From Hysterangium stoloniferum (lineage: Eukaryota > Basidiomycota > Agaricomycetes > Hysterangiales > Hysterangiaceae), in NCBI GenBank assembly GCA_015178975.1, contig WHVD01000114.1, positions 62,001 through 126,000 of the forward strand: a stretch of 64,000 bases of DNA, read 5' to 3'. Below the pieces are notes generated by a model that searched no databases, had not been told where the DNA came from, and saw only the letters and a list, made by a program, of their open reading frames with translations. Numbering within the stretch: the stretch's first letter is position 1; every line of letters starts with the position of its first letter. A program made the position numbers and the translations under genes. Below, one piece after another: positions 21,766 to 34,172 of this stretch.

Positions 21766-23384
21766 CATATAGGAAATCTGCTTCGCTGTCGCTTTCCCCG
21801 CTAGATGTGTGGGTTATGGAGTCATGCAATAAACAAGCCGTATTTAATGATATGCATGTGGCTTGAGAAAGTCATCGGAGGACACGTTGATCGTTGTACA
21901 ATTGAACTATTCCGACGCAGGAAAAGCTCCCCTAACTAAAGTTGAATGTTGTTGAGGTAAAATGTACAACTTGTACTTTGCACTCTGGTTGTGCCAGGGT
22001 GTCAATTCTAATCAATTCTAAAAGAGATGTTTAGTATTTCTGAAGGGGTGGAGTTCTATAGTGCACTTGGTTTAAACACGGCCTAATTGTGTAGTGGCCA
22101 AATAGGATGTGTGAAAATTTTGTAACCCTAATCCTAGCCCTAGGGGCAGGTACCTGAGGGATGGAGGCCTCATGGCCAGAAATGACTTGTTCAAGAAACC
22201 ATTGAAGCTGCGGGGCACTTGTACCTTTTCTTACCGAATTCCATTGGGAAATAAACTCCATTGAGTATTTCTGAAGAATGGTGAAAAAATACGTACGCGA
22301 CCATTGTGGTCACTCATTTGATGGGTTGAAAGACGACTTGCCAAAAGGGTTGGAACCGGTTCCTACATAGATTGTCCGTCGGTGGGGATATCAGCTAGGT
22401 CGTTGGTTGGATGCTTATCGGCAGGGACTCGGGGGTCTGTTGAAGCACAACCAGAGGTGAAAGCTTTCAGCTCCAATAAGTACCACTCACACAAATAGAT
22501 TCCGGACAACATAGCGATTCTGTTTCTATTGATACCCACACAGTGTAGCGGCTGCCATTGGCGGGTGGCCAATCAGGCCCAAATGGTTTTCTTTCCTCAC
22601 TCAATTTTCGACTAATTAATCAACCCTCTTAGGATCTTTTCTAAGAGTAAAGATAAGTTATTTTGCAAAGGGAATAGTTTTTTGTCGAGGTGACAAAGTA
22701 TTTGCATAAATTAGATGTTTTAACGAAGTGCACCACTGGCATAGTGCAATAACTGTTTTGATGTAATGGATTTTACTTACATGACAAGTAAATTGGTGAA
22801 ATCTACATTTTAGTGTATTACTACTGGCATTTATACCCTTCCAGATTCTGAGTTTCAAGATCACTAATTATTCCTGGTAATTTAACGCAATGATTTCTCC
22901 ATCGTGAAAATTCTCTTGTCGGGGTCTAGACTTTGTTGGACATCGCCAGAGTACTGGTACCTGAAATACTTAAAAGGCCACATGTCCGATACGCTGGCTG
23001 AACCATGTAAAGGTAGGTGAAAGTAGAAAATTTGTAAAATGATATCGGATTGGAGGAAGGGACACAGAAAGTTTGAAATTCAAATTAGACGTCTATGCTC
23101 AAAAAAAATAATGTCGTAAAAGTCGCTTATTCTGATGTTGGTAGAGTTGCCACCGGAAACCGGACATTTCCACGTCATGATTCGTTGTTTAAATACCTAT
23201 GTATTTAAATCGGCAGAATTATTTGTGACCTACAATAGAACTTGTTGCCCCCTTCACCCCAGAAGGAGTGTCCGCCTAAGAACAAAAGGGTATATGTGTA
23301 CGAATACCTTCTGGGTGCCGCAAGCTGCTACTGCATGGTAGCGGAAATAAAGCCATAATGACCACTGAATAATACGTACATCTA

Positions 23385-23735
23385 TCAAATAGCTGCTTCT
23401 TCAGTGTCTGGAATAATGCTGGGGCCATCCAGAACATCTGGAGGAAGGAGGTGCCCTCCCAGAGTCACGTGTGGGAGCAAAGACCATGTTATTGATGGGT
23501 TGTCACCTTTCGAAGCGGACGGACCTGGTGCATGAAATTCGCTAAATGGTAAAATGACATAAAAATCGTGTAGGGTGGTCCTCGCCTGGCGAATAGGGTG
23601 CCTTGATTTGGCGTTGGGCTCGAGGGGATTTTTAAGGCTAGCCTCACGAGCTGTCTTGAGAAGCAGAGGCTTATATATACATGTGCAGATATTTCGGGTT
23701 TCTCTTGATAACGCACCATTCTTGGAATCTTGCAT
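23385..23735 (-). pseudogene. DS-family reading frame, copy B
   Basis: A 116-codon open frame ends in SIIPDTEEAAI and contains SITWSLLPHVTLGGHLLPP. Against copies A and C it differs by in-frame codon gains and losses around the PP motif, so the C-terminal 50 codons look like a former coding sequence. The upstream half contains a TATA-like TATATATAAG, so the true start is probably within or spliced into this frame. I mark it as a pseudogene or fragment because no full model could be built. Confidence 0.35.
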
Positions 23736-23967
23736 ATTGCAGGCGTAGTGAGCGAATATACTAATGTATCGATGCAGGGTAACTGTCCCAAACCTGTTGG
23801 GCTCTGCCTCGATGGGCTCGTTTTAATACTTTGTTACGATGATTCTTGAAGGGGCCGAGAGGAGAAACAGCTGAGCTTAGTCCCGGTTAAAGTAGTCTGC
23901 TTTTTTTCCTTTATCAGTTACTGCGTTATAATCACTGCTGTGTGACTGAGTATATTTATTAAATATT

Positions 23968-24228
23968 TCCCTTTCGGCTCTTGATCATAACATTCGTAAA
24001 GCTGGACTGACATACAAACTGATAGGGGATGAGCGGCCAGAGTGCAATGAAGGTGTCCGTTCAACTTGGAGGGTGGATATGACAAGTCGTTTGTCGGAAA
24101 TCGGCTAGCTTTGGTGGATGAGTTGACCAAGCACGAGTGGATGATATACTGTCATTATGGCCATGCATCCTGTTGTATTACACCAAATATCAGGGCGCAA
24201 TTTAGGGGAGGTTCTCAGTGTAGTGTTC
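23968..24228. other. Sequence unique to the B/K junction
   Basis: This lies between the end of segment B and the point where similarity to the full-size inverted-repeat element begins. I found no match elsewhere in the window and no recognisable protein. Confidence 0.4.
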
Positions 24229-25713
24229 TGCCTGCACTGACCCTCGAGGGCTATATCGCCACACGCATTGTTCCTGGGTCAGTGAATGCCGCCGAACTCG
24301 TTGATTTCATTGTTGGGGATGTGGTTACCTTCATCCATCCTCTTTCCAACGGCTCAATCATCATTTTATTTTGATATTGCTTTGATATCTTGCAAGAGGA
24401 GGCCAACGAGCCCATATGTGGCACTTCATTTGAAATATCCTTAGTCTCACTACCAGCATATGGTCCTTCTGACCAGGCATATGGAATGAGTTCATCTTCA
24501 GTTGGCATGATAAATTTAGGAGAGAATATGCACAGAGTACTGGTTGTCTTCACATAAATAGTTTCATTACAGATGGGCGCTTAGTTTGGCAAAAGTTTCA
24601 GCTATGACAAGGCTTTCGGGAAACCCTGAAGAAGGGACTTGGACTGAAGAAAGAGTCGATGAAAGCAAAAGATGTCTATAAAGAGGTCAGATGAACTTGC
24701 CCAAAATCAGGCTAGGAGTTGCGCTGCCGAACCGGTCAGGGATCGCCGTGTGATTTCCAAAAATCGTGATTCACATTTAGGTGTTCGGGGTGTTTGGTTA
24801 CTCTAATATATAATTTGCGAATAGATTTATGAGTCCGCGGAACGGTACTTGGGGGCAGAGATTATTGAATACTGTGGCATGGGATTATATACAGAAGCAA
24901 GGAATAGTTGTGATATATTATTAATAGTAAGAAACAAACTCCGCGAGTCACAGGATCTCTCTGCCAGAATATGTTCCGACTGATATGGTGTCACTGGAAT
25001 TATGTAAAATTTATGTTACTTTTCTTTCACACAGCTCGCATACAACGAGATGATCTTGGATCTCCTCGTGGACATCCCACAGGGGACCCCAAGACGTCAG
25101 GTGACGGAGTTTGGTATTCATGATCACCCCTGACTCAACTGAAGACAGAACGACGCTAGCATCAGAAGTGATGACCTTCCGCTTGCGCCACTTGCTTGAT
25201 TCACATGTGACCTGTTGTAGGAGGTCTGGAAATGAAGCTAGGCTCGAGTAATGAGCTTGTTTCTATCTCATCTATCTTACCATCTTCACAAGTAGTTGGG
25301 CATAAATACATTTTGAGCTTCACGACCTCCATCCGAGACGGAAGCAATGACGGAATCCCGAATGGATGGCTCGAAAGAATAACAAATTCGCCAAAATGTG
25401 GCGGGTGCCTGCCCTCATCGTGTGATGGGAATGAGTTCCCATAGTTATAAAGTATGACACATCTTATTCAGTCTAGAGAATTATTCAGATCGAATAGAAA
25501 ACAGGGTTTGATGGCAGCGACGTAGTTATGGATTTCATTATATGCGCTTTCCGTTATTGATGCAAATTATCAGTCAAAGAACTTGGAAACAAGGATATTA
25601 AAGGCAAATACAATCCTTTTGAAATGGTCTCGGGATGGGGCACACCACATTGCTACTACTTAGAGCTGGTTAGTGTCATCTGATACTAGCCTTTATCGTC
25701 GAATTAACCTGCC
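24229..25713. mobile_element. Truncated inverted-repeat element (left end missing)
   Basis: This is collinear with about 32405-33939 of the full-size element, including the internal minus-strand frame that starts MPTEDELIPYAWSEG (24253-24510). It keeps the right terminal repeat ending AACCTGCC at 25713. The left third and left terminal repeat are absent. Beyond the right end comes the P-gene flank AATCTGCTTCTCATGC, the same flank as at 33940. Confidence 0.75.
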
Positions 25714-25946
25714 AATCTGCTTCTCATGCAAGATTGCCGAGGACTGAATCCCGACTCAAGGATCAATCGATGCAGCCAAAAATCCTAGATAGTCATAAAT
25801 ACAATTCACAAGTATATAAATCTGCCATCCAAATGTACACGCCACCTTTCAACCTTATCCCACGACGGCACAGACAGCCACTTCATCCCTCCTGCACTAC
25901 ACAAAACCTTCATACATACCACAGCGAAGGATCATTTCAGACCGCC

Positions 25947-26377
25947 ATGGCGGATATTCCTTATCCTCCCTTGTGGTGAGTTGACGTTGTAATGTCTAAG
26001 GTTGTAGTAAACTACAGCTAACATCACTCAAACTCGAAGGCACACCCCCCTTGCCCAAATATCCCCCACCAATTCTGTTCTGTGTCACTATGGTCCTGAC
26101 ATGCACGCCCCGAAACCCCCGTCTGGTATTGATCGGTAACTAGCACACTTTTTTTTCTTGACACCGTCTAACCAACTTGAAGGTACACTCAGTCATGCTA
26201 CACGCACGCGCACATGCCCATCATCGACATCGTTTGGGGCGATGTGTTTCTGAGTCGTGCATTTATGATACTAAATGTTTCAGTCGACGGAATGTGAGTA
26301 ACTGATAATGATATATATTTCAAATAAACATTAACACTAATATCTGAAAGATATACATCCGCCGGCCGAAACTGTGA
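25947..26377 (+). pseudogene. P-family gene, copy C (frameshifted)
   Basis: Exon 1 (MADIPYPPLW) and the first intron are intact. Exon 2 lacks 32 nt after CACTATGGTCCTG, compared with copy A, so the frame runs into a stop soon afterwards. The third exon (MPIIDIVWGDVFLSRAF) is preserved but out of frame, and its end is interrupted by extra AT-rich sequence. Copy D carries the same deletion. Confidence 0.6.
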
Positions 26378-26475
26378 CTTTTATTTCAAACCGCACAGAA
26401 AGGAGTCACACTCCTTTCTACATGGCGGGAGAAACAACAGTCAGCCAGGCAGAGAACTCTCTGCAGGTGATGTTG

Positions 26476-26856
26476 TCATCCGGGATCAACATCAACATCC
26501 GCATTGTCCACCGGTCGGGCGGAGCGTTGCGTACTCCTTGACGAGCCTGAGGCATTTGGCGCGGCCAACGATCCAAGGTTGGCAGAACCAAGATGAGATC
26601 CTGACGTACCGGAACGGGACGGGCCACCGCGTGACGCTTCAGAGGCAGCCGGCTGAGAGCGGGACGGCTGAACGACTGACTGTGGAGCATCGGACTGACG
26701 AGCATTAGTATGTTGCAGTAGGGACTGTTGCGCCAGCGGCTGCTGGTGCGAGCTGCTTGCCCCTCGCCCTGTTGGAATAAAATCTCGAAGCTCGCAACAA
26801 TCAGAAACAAGGACGAATGTGATTTCCGTTTGACCCTCTGTGTCTCTAGGAGGCAA
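26476..26856 (-). pseudogene. M-family frame, copy C
   Basis: A 126-codon open frame contains the Gln/Ser-rich core SSSHQQPLAQQSLLQHTNARQ and an Arg/Ser-rich tail that differs in frame from copy A. The copy A start codon is lost here, and the frame's own Met lies in what copy A treats as a different frame. Coding status is uncertain. Confidence 0.3.
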
Positions 26857-27715
26857 ACGGATAGCGTAAGTACAAGAAATCTATACTAGTTATATACGCC
26901 TTCAGAACAATAGACGTATGGCAACAAAGGGTTTAGCCAAACTCAAAAGAACAATAGCCATAGATGATGACACTTTCAAAAAAACTTGCTCTTGGGGTGT
27001 TGTCCGTAGAAGAGAGGGACAATGTGCTGAGATATTTATCGCCAATATAGTTGATTGCCTCGTAGGTTTTTATCGGGGGATTGTGACCTTAAGAATGGCA
27101 GGGTACAACAAAGCTTACCGACGTCTCTTCAATAAATTAATAAATGCCCAATGTATTTCACGTAATATATAATTTAAGAAAAAAAAGGTACCTAATCGAT
27201 TAATTAAACAAACCGATAGAACTCAGCGTGATCATCGATGTCGGGGATTGACTTTTGTCCCAGCATCGACAGTGGAAAATTTAGGTGTCACGTGCAGTTC
27301 TGTCTCATTGCCCTTACTTAGATCGCATTCTCACCTTTTTTGGTTATTCTTCCTATTTTACAAAAAGCATATCGGAAAAATGTGTCTGTGAGAATATATG
27401 TGTTTTTGAGCTGCTGATCGATCGATAAAGGCTGATAAAAATTACCTTTATTAGTCCCAAATGACACTGTCTGTCTTCGTGCCCCGATAAAATATTTAAT
27501 AAATATACTCAGTCGCACAGCAGTGATTATAACGCGGTAACTGATAAAGGAAAAAAAGCAGACTACTTTGACTGGGACTAAGCCCAGCTGTCTCTCCTCC
27601 CGGCCCCTTCAAGAATCATCGTAACAAAGTATTAAAACGAGCCCATCGAGGCAGAGCCCAACAGGGTTGGCACATCTACCCTGCATCAATTATATTCGCT
27701 CACTACCCATGCAAT

Positions 27716-28075
27716 ATGCAAGATTCCGAGAATGATGCGTTATCGAGAGAAACCCGAAATTCTGCACGTGTATATATAAACCTCTGCTTCTCAAGACAGC
27801 TCGTGAGGCTAACCTCAAAAATCCCCTCAAGCCCAACGCCAAACCTCGGTTCTGCAAGGCGCCTTATTCACCAGGCGAGGACCACCCTACACGATTTTTA
27901 TGCCGTTTTCCCATTTAGCGGAGAATTTCGTCCACCAGGTCCGTCCGCTTCGAAAGGTGACAACACATCAATAACATGGTTTTTGCTCCCACACGTGGCT
28001 CTGGGAGGGCACCTTCCTCCAACCGATCTAGAAGGCCCTAGCATTATTCTAGACATTGAAGAAGCTGCGATTTGA
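27716..28075 (+). CDS. DS-family reading frame, copy C
   Basis: A 119-codon frame. The C-terminal half (FSGEFRPPGPSASKGDN, SITWFLLPHVALGGHL, LDIEEAAI) aligns with copies A, B and D in one and the same frame, and copies differ there by whole-codon indels. That is what one expects of a sequence once kept for its protein. The N-terminal half does not keep frame between copies and includes a TATA-like GTATATATAAACC at about 27767. The real start is therefore probably downstream or in a spliced exon. No domain is recognised, and I would not assign a function. Confidence 0.4.
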   Translation: MQDSENDALSRETRNSARVYINLCFSRQLVRLTSKIPSSPTPNLGSARRLIHQARTTLHDFYAVFPFSGEFRPPGPSASKGDNTSITWFLLPHVALGGHLPPTDLEGPSIILDIEEAAI

Positions 28076-29722
28076 TAAATGTGAGTATTATTCGTGGACA
28101 TTATGTCTTTATTTCGGCTCCAGAAGTATTTGTAGGTATTTGCACGCATACACCCTTTTGTTCCTAGGTGGACACTCCTGGGGTGAAGGGGGCAACAATT
28201 TCTATTATAGGTCACAGATAATTCTGCCGATTTAAATACATAGGTATTCAAACAACGAATCATGACGCGGAAATATCCGGTTTCCGGCACGAAAGGCCGT
28301 GGCAACAGTACCAACATCGGGATATGCGACTTTTTGAGACATTATTGTCTTCGATAATAGATCTAATGTTTGTCTTTCAAACTTTCCGTGTCCCTTCCTC
28401 CAATCCGATGTCATGTTACACAATTTCTACTTTCACATGGTTCAGCCAGCGTATCGGACATGTAGCCTCTAAGTATTCCAAGCACCAGTACTCTGGCGAT
28501 GGCCAACAACGTCTAGACCCCGACAAAGGAATTTTCACGACGGAGAAATTATTACATAGTACAATACGTTAAATTATCAGGAATAATTAGTGATCTTGAA
28601 ACCTCAGAATCTGGCAGGTATAAACGCCAGCAGTGATACACTAAAATGTAGATTTCGCCAATTTACCTGTCATGTACATAAAATTCATTCCATCAGAACA
28701 ATTATTGTACTATGGTGCACTTCGTTCAAACATCTAATTTATGCAAATATTTTGTCACCTCGACAAAAAACTATTCTCCTTGCAAAATAACTTATCTCTA
28801 CTCTTAGAAATGATTCCTAAGAGGGTTGATTAATTGGTCGAAGATTGAGTGAGGAAAGAAAGGCATTTGGGACTGATTGGCCAACCCCCAACGGTAGCCG
28901 CTGCACTGTGTGTATATCAATAAAAAAAGAGTCGTTATGTTGTCCGGGATCTATTTGTGTGAGTGGTACTTCTTTGCGCTGAAAGCTCCCCCCCTCTAGT
29001 TGTGCTTCAACAGACCCGAGTCCCTACCGATAAGCATCCAACAAACGAAATAGCTGATATCCCTCCCGACGGACAATCTATATAGGAGCCGATTCCAACG
29101 CTTTTGGCCAGTTGTCTTTCAACCCGTCAAATGAGTGATCATAGTGGTCGCGTAGGTATTTTTTCACCATTCCCCAGAAATACTCAATGGAGTTTGTTTC
29201 CCAATGGAAGTCAGTAAGAAAAGGTACAAGTGCCCCGCAGCTTCAATGGTTTCTTGAACAAGTCAGTTCTGGCCATGAGGCCTCCATCCCTCAGGTACCT
29301 GCCCTAGGGCTAAAATTAGGGTTACAAACTTCTCAGACATCCAAATACACGATTAGGCGGTGTTGAAACAAAGTGCACTATAGAACTCCACCCCTTCAGA
29401 AGCATCTCTTTTGGCATTAATTAAAATTGACACCCTGGCACAACCAGAATGCACAATATAAGTTGTACATTAACCTCAACAACATTCAACTTCGGCTAGG
29501 CGAGCTCTTCCTAGTTAATCCTGCCGTCGGAGTAGTTCAATTGTACAACGATCAACGTGTCCTCCGATGTCATTCTCAAGCCAAATGCGTATCATTAAAT
29601 ACGGCCGGTTTATTGCGTGGCTCCATAACCCACATTTCTAGTGAGGAAAGCGATAGCAAAGCAGATTTCCTATACGTCGTTGAAAAAGTCCGTGCGTTAC
29701 TCGATAAGCTGTTGAAGGTAAG

Positions 29723-31561
29723 TTAAATCGTTTTCGCTGCTTGACACAATTCTTCGATCCCCTCATCGTTTGTCCAAAACGTGTCATCCCCTGCAGAGCC
29801 CGGAGCCAGCTGGGCCATCCGCGCAATGGCATCGCTGTCTACGAGTTCGTCCTTCATTTTGTTCAAATACATAGCTTTCACTTCGTTTTGTGACGCCTCG
29901 AGCTGTATGTTCTCCGGGCTGACATCCCATACGGCACGATTCATGATGTAGCGAATTAAATCGCGCGCCAACAAGTACCCGTAAGATGAAGCAAGGGCAA
30001 CGAGGAGCGCTGGCATCATTAGATCGTGCCATGCCGTGTGGACATCTGGCTGATCGCCAGGTTTCAAGGCTGTGCTAAAATTTGCCGAAAAGGCACCCCT
30101 TGTTTGGGGATGAAATAAATATACGAGCGCGGCGTTTGTGAGGGCACCGAGCCATGATATAAAGGCCTGAAAGATGGCGGTCGGCTATGAGTCGTAATCT
30201 TGAATGCGTCGGAACGAAGTTCAAGCCAATTATTGAGAAGTGCCATCACTGCTAAAAGTTCAGATTCCCGAAACTATGGAAATGGAGCCCCTTACTTGGA
30301 GCCAATGGCCATATAGTTGACCAGTGTCACATTGCCGTACTGGGTGACCATTTCAGAGTAATCGCCTGCATACTACATAAAAACATACAAATCTCAGTGA
30401 TATTGGAACTTACCAAATAGCGTGTACTCTGGAAGTGAGACATTGTGCCTGACTTTCGCCATAAATTGCCGCTCTTCTTTGTCGTCGACATTACTGTTTT
30501 CAAATCCAGAGTTCTTGTTTATTCCACGTAGCCCTACAACCCTTTTACCGTTTTTGACATCTTCGACCCCTCTCATCACGTATGGCAACACTACCTCGAC
30601 GAGTGTATTGACGATTCGATTCGTCGTTGTGTACGCATACCTCTGCTTTTGCAACCCTGAAAATCATTCATGTCAGCATTGTGATGGGGAATCATCAATC
30701 GACGCACGAGAAAGATCGATTTTGCTTTGAGCTACAGCGGTACTCACGCTAAAAAAGCCGGTTTCCGAGGAATTTCCATTGATAACATAATTCTGCACAT
30801 ATCCCATCGCAAACTGTCCAAATGAGACATATACAAAGGCAACCCTAGGTAGGCCACAATAGCTGAAAGCGCAAAGGTTTTGATAGTGAGCGATGCATCA
30901 TGATTCGACCTATGCGCATGGTTTTCCCAGTGAGTTAATCTCTGAGCATATGTTTGATAGAAGGCTCAAACGCGAGGAACTAAGGCTACGAACAGAACCG
31001 TGGGCGCGAGGGAGTAACTCGACGGATTATTGCGGTAATAGCTGTCAAGTAATTTCATGACGTACGATATATTGATGGAAAGGCCCTTGAGAAAATTGGG
31101 TCACAAAGGCTTCAAATATAAAAATAGCAGTTAAGAGCGCTCCAAGGATGCCTCCAAAAATCAGGATCATCGGCAATGAGGATACGATTCTTAGTTCCCT
31201 TTTCCACCAAAGAAAGGCTTCTTCGCCTCTTCCCAGGGTAGAGTTACCTTGCCCTCCGCGAAATCCAGGACACCTTTTTTCTCCTCGAAAGGATCCTAGT
31301 GTTCCCCAGCGAACAGATGATGCCCTCTGACGAATGGGCCACCATTCAACCCAGCATATAGACCATATTCCAAGGAGAACCGAATACCGCGGTGAATAGG
31401 GTGATGCATAGAGCCAGAACAAAACGCCAAGGACTGTTGGAAAAAATCAAGCTTGTGTGTATGATAACAGGGACGCAAAATAATGAACCCTATGGCATTG
31501 CATTGAGATGACCACCCACCCTGGGAAATACATCGAGCCAATTGTTACTCACAACTGCCTC
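29723..31561 (-). pseudogene. Anoctamin pseudogene, copy C (inverted, no exon 1)
   Basis: The reverse complement aligns with exons 2-8 of the intact gene. It shares with copy B the missing N-terminal domain, the TGA near the start of exon 3, the 10-nt deletion after CCTAGGGTTG and the 2-nt deletion in the GYVTL block. Its last exon (from MKPGDQPDVHTAWHD, 29723-30067) is still open and close to copy A. In the transmembrane region it has a Pro where copy A has Arg (WWPIRQ against WWRIRQ). Confidence 0.92.
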
Positions 31562-31562
31562 G

Positions 31563-33939
31563 GGCAAGTTGATTCGACGATAAAGGCTAGTATCAGATGG
31601 CACTAACCAGCTCTAAGTAGTAGCAATGTTGTGTCCCCCATCCCGAGATCATTACAAAAGGATTGTATTTGGATTTAATATCCTTGTTTTTAAGTTCTTT
31701 GACTGATAGTTAGCATCAATAACGAAAAGCGCATATAACGAAATACATAACTGTGTCGCTGCCATCAAACCCTATTTTCTATTCGATTTAAATAATTCTC
31801 TGGGATGAATAAGGTGTGTCATACTTGATAATACGGGCACTCATTCCCATTACACGATGAGAGAGGCAGGCACCCACCACATTTTGGCGAACTTGCTATT
31901 CTTTCGATCATCAATTGGGCTCCCATAGGCTCTCCATAAATTAACGTATCTCGAGTCGACGACCCAGGCAAGAGCAAACGCAACGCAGGTATAACTGGAG
32001 AACACCCCCCCCCTGGCAAAATACTTGCATTGAACTCCTTACAGGGTTCCTCGAAACCCTTGTTCAAACTGTTCTTCATTTTTCTGCCAAAGATAAGCGC
32101 TCGTTGTGAGATCATGGTATTTCGACCCTTCAGCAACGACACGAGGCCGCGTTCATCGTTTCTCATTGGCAATGGATACATAACAGACGGGACTGTGGGT
32201 GTCCTGGGCAGTTCAAGTTAGTATGCGACGATGGGCTCGGAATTAAGATATCCATTGCCAGGTCGAACCTCCTCGCGATCCGAATCAAGGTCATCCCCAT
32301 CGTCCATCAATGGATCCAACTTATGCCCTTATTCAGACCATCTTATTCCCCGTAAATGTACCTTTGCAGGACTGGCTAGTCCTGAACCAAGATATCCTTG
32401 TATCCGCCTGCACTGACCGTCGAGGGTTATATCGCCACATGCATTATTCCGGTCAGTGAATGCGGCCGAATTCTTCGATTTCATTGTCGGGGATGTGGCA
32501 CCCTCTTTCTACTGGTTCACTTATTATTTTATTTTGATATTGCTTTGATATCTTGTGAGAGGAGGCCAAAGAGCCCATAGGTGGCACTTCGTTTGGGGTA
32601 TCCTTAGCCTCACTACCAGAAGACGGTTCTTCTGACCAGGTATATGGAGGAAGTTCATCTTCAGTTGGCATTATAAATTTAGACGAAAATATGCAAAGAG
32701 TACTGGTTGTTTTCACAAAGATAGTCTTAAAGAAAACTCGTGGGTATGGGCGCTTACTTTGGCAAAAAATTCAGTTATGACAAGGCTTTCGGGAAACCCT
32801 GAAGAAGGGACTTGGACTGTGGATCAAGAAAGAGTCGTTGAAAGCAAAAGATGTCTATAAAGAGGTCGGATGAACTTGCCCAAAATCGGGCTAAAAATTG
32901 CGCTGCCGAACCGGTCAGGGATCGCCGTGTGACTTCCAAAAATCGTGATTTCACATTTAGGTGTTCGGGGTTTTTGGTTACTCTAATATATAATTTGCGA
33001 GTAGATTTATGAGTCCGCGGAACGGTACTTGGGGGCAGATATTATTGAATACTGTGACATGGGATTATATACAGAAGCAAGGAATAGTTGTGATATATTA
33101 TTAATAGTAAGAAACAAACTCCGCGAGTCACAGGATCTCTCTGCCAGAATATGTTTCGAGATACACTCTACTGCGATATGGTGTCATTGGAATTATGTAA
33201 CTTGTAATTTATGTTACTTTTCTTTCACGACACCCAGCTCGCATACAACGAGATGATCCCGGATCTCCTCGTGGACATCCCACAGGGGACCCCAAGACGT
33301 CAGGTGACGGAGTTTGGTATTCATGATCACCCCTGACTCAACTGAAGACAGAACGACGCTAGCATCAGAAGCGATGACCTTCCGCTTGCGCCACTAGCTT
33401 GATTCACATGTGACCCATTGTAGGAGGTCTGGAAATGAAGCTAGGCTCGAATAATGAGCTTGTTTCTCAACTTATCTCATCTATCTTACCATCTTCACAA
33501 GTAGTTTGGCATAAATTGGGAGAATACATTTTGAGCTCCACGACCTTATGTAATCCATCCGAGACGGAAGCAATGACGGAATCCCGAATGGATGGCTCGA
33601 AAGAATAACAAATTCGCCAAAATGTGGCGGGTGCCTGCCCTCATCGTGTGATGGGAATGGGTTCCCATAGTTATAAAGTATGACACATCTTATTCAGTTT
33701 ATAGAATTATTCAGATCGAATAGAAAACAGGGTTTGATGGCAGCGACGTAGTTATGGATTTCATTATATGCGCTTTCCGTTGTTGATGCAAATTATCAGT
33801 CAAAGAACTTGGAAACAAGGATATTAAAGGCAAATACAATCCTTTTGAAATGTTCTCGAGACGGGGGACACCACATTGCTACTACTTAGAGCTGGTTAGT
33901 GCCATCTGATACTAGCCTTTATCGTCGAATTAACTTGCC
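31563..33939. mobile_element. Full-size inverted-repeat DNA-transposon-like element, 2.38 kb
   Basis: The left end GGCAAGTTGATTCGACGATA (31563) and right end ...TCGTCGAATTAACTTGCC (33939) are inverted copies. The similarity extends inward about 350 bases on each side, to a block coding TTTGGCGAACTTGCTATTC on the left and its complement near 33600. The interior (about 31920-33590) holds broken minus-strand frames (31819-32181, 32453-32716) that I do not recognise. No complete transposase is visible, so the element may be dead or non-autonomous. The flanks are anoctamin sequence on the left and P sequence on the right, mirroring the 548-bp derivative at 19263. Confidence 0.7.
32453..32716 (-). 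pseudogene. Unrecognised internal frame of the inverted-repeat element
   Basis: The 87-codon frame contains MPTEDELPPYTWSEEPSSG and MGSLASSHKISKQYQNK. The same protein stretch appears in the truncated element (24253-24510) with conservative differences. Downstream, a stretch reading NNACGDITLDGQCRR in another frame suggests a longer coding region broken by frameshifts. This could be the remnant of an element-encoded protein; no transposase motif was recognised. Confidence 0.35.
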
Positions 33940-34172
33940 AATCTGCTTCTCATGCAAGATTGCCGAGGACTGAATCCCGACTCAAGGATCAATCGATGCA
34001 GCCAAAAATTCTAGATAGTCATAAATACAATTCACGAGTATATAAGTCTGCCATCCAAATGTACACGCCACCTTTCAACCTTATCCCACGACGGCACAGA
34101 CAGCCACTTCATCCCTCCTGCACTACACAAAACCTTCATACATACCACAGCGAAGGATCATTTCAGACCGCC

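Larger units (their letters stand above)
19812..23967 (+). repeat. Segment B, direct copy of segment A
   Basis: This is collinear with 13561-17420 of segment A. It begins abruptly at GAGGCAGTT of anoctamin exon 2, right next to the inverted-repeat element. It ends where TTTATTAAATATTT is followed by unrelated sequence (23968 on) instead of the ATCGGGGCACG of copy A. It therefore lacks the M and P genes. Confidence 0.9.
25714..31561 (-). repeat. Segment C, inverted copy of the whole of segment A
   Basis: Read in reverse complement this matches 13561-19262 from end to end: anoctamin exons 2-8, downstream DNA, DS, M and P. It forms an inverted repeat with segments A and B. It contains about 270 bases around 27610-27900 that copy A has lost, so A is not simply the parent of C. 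Confidence 0.92.

Noticed and set aside
12974..31561. Idea that the anoctamin gene is cargo carried by the inverted-repeat element
   Set aside because: The element ends lie next to the truncated anoctamin copies, not around them, and the intact copy has no element at its 5' side. Duplication of a locus already hit by the element explains the data better.
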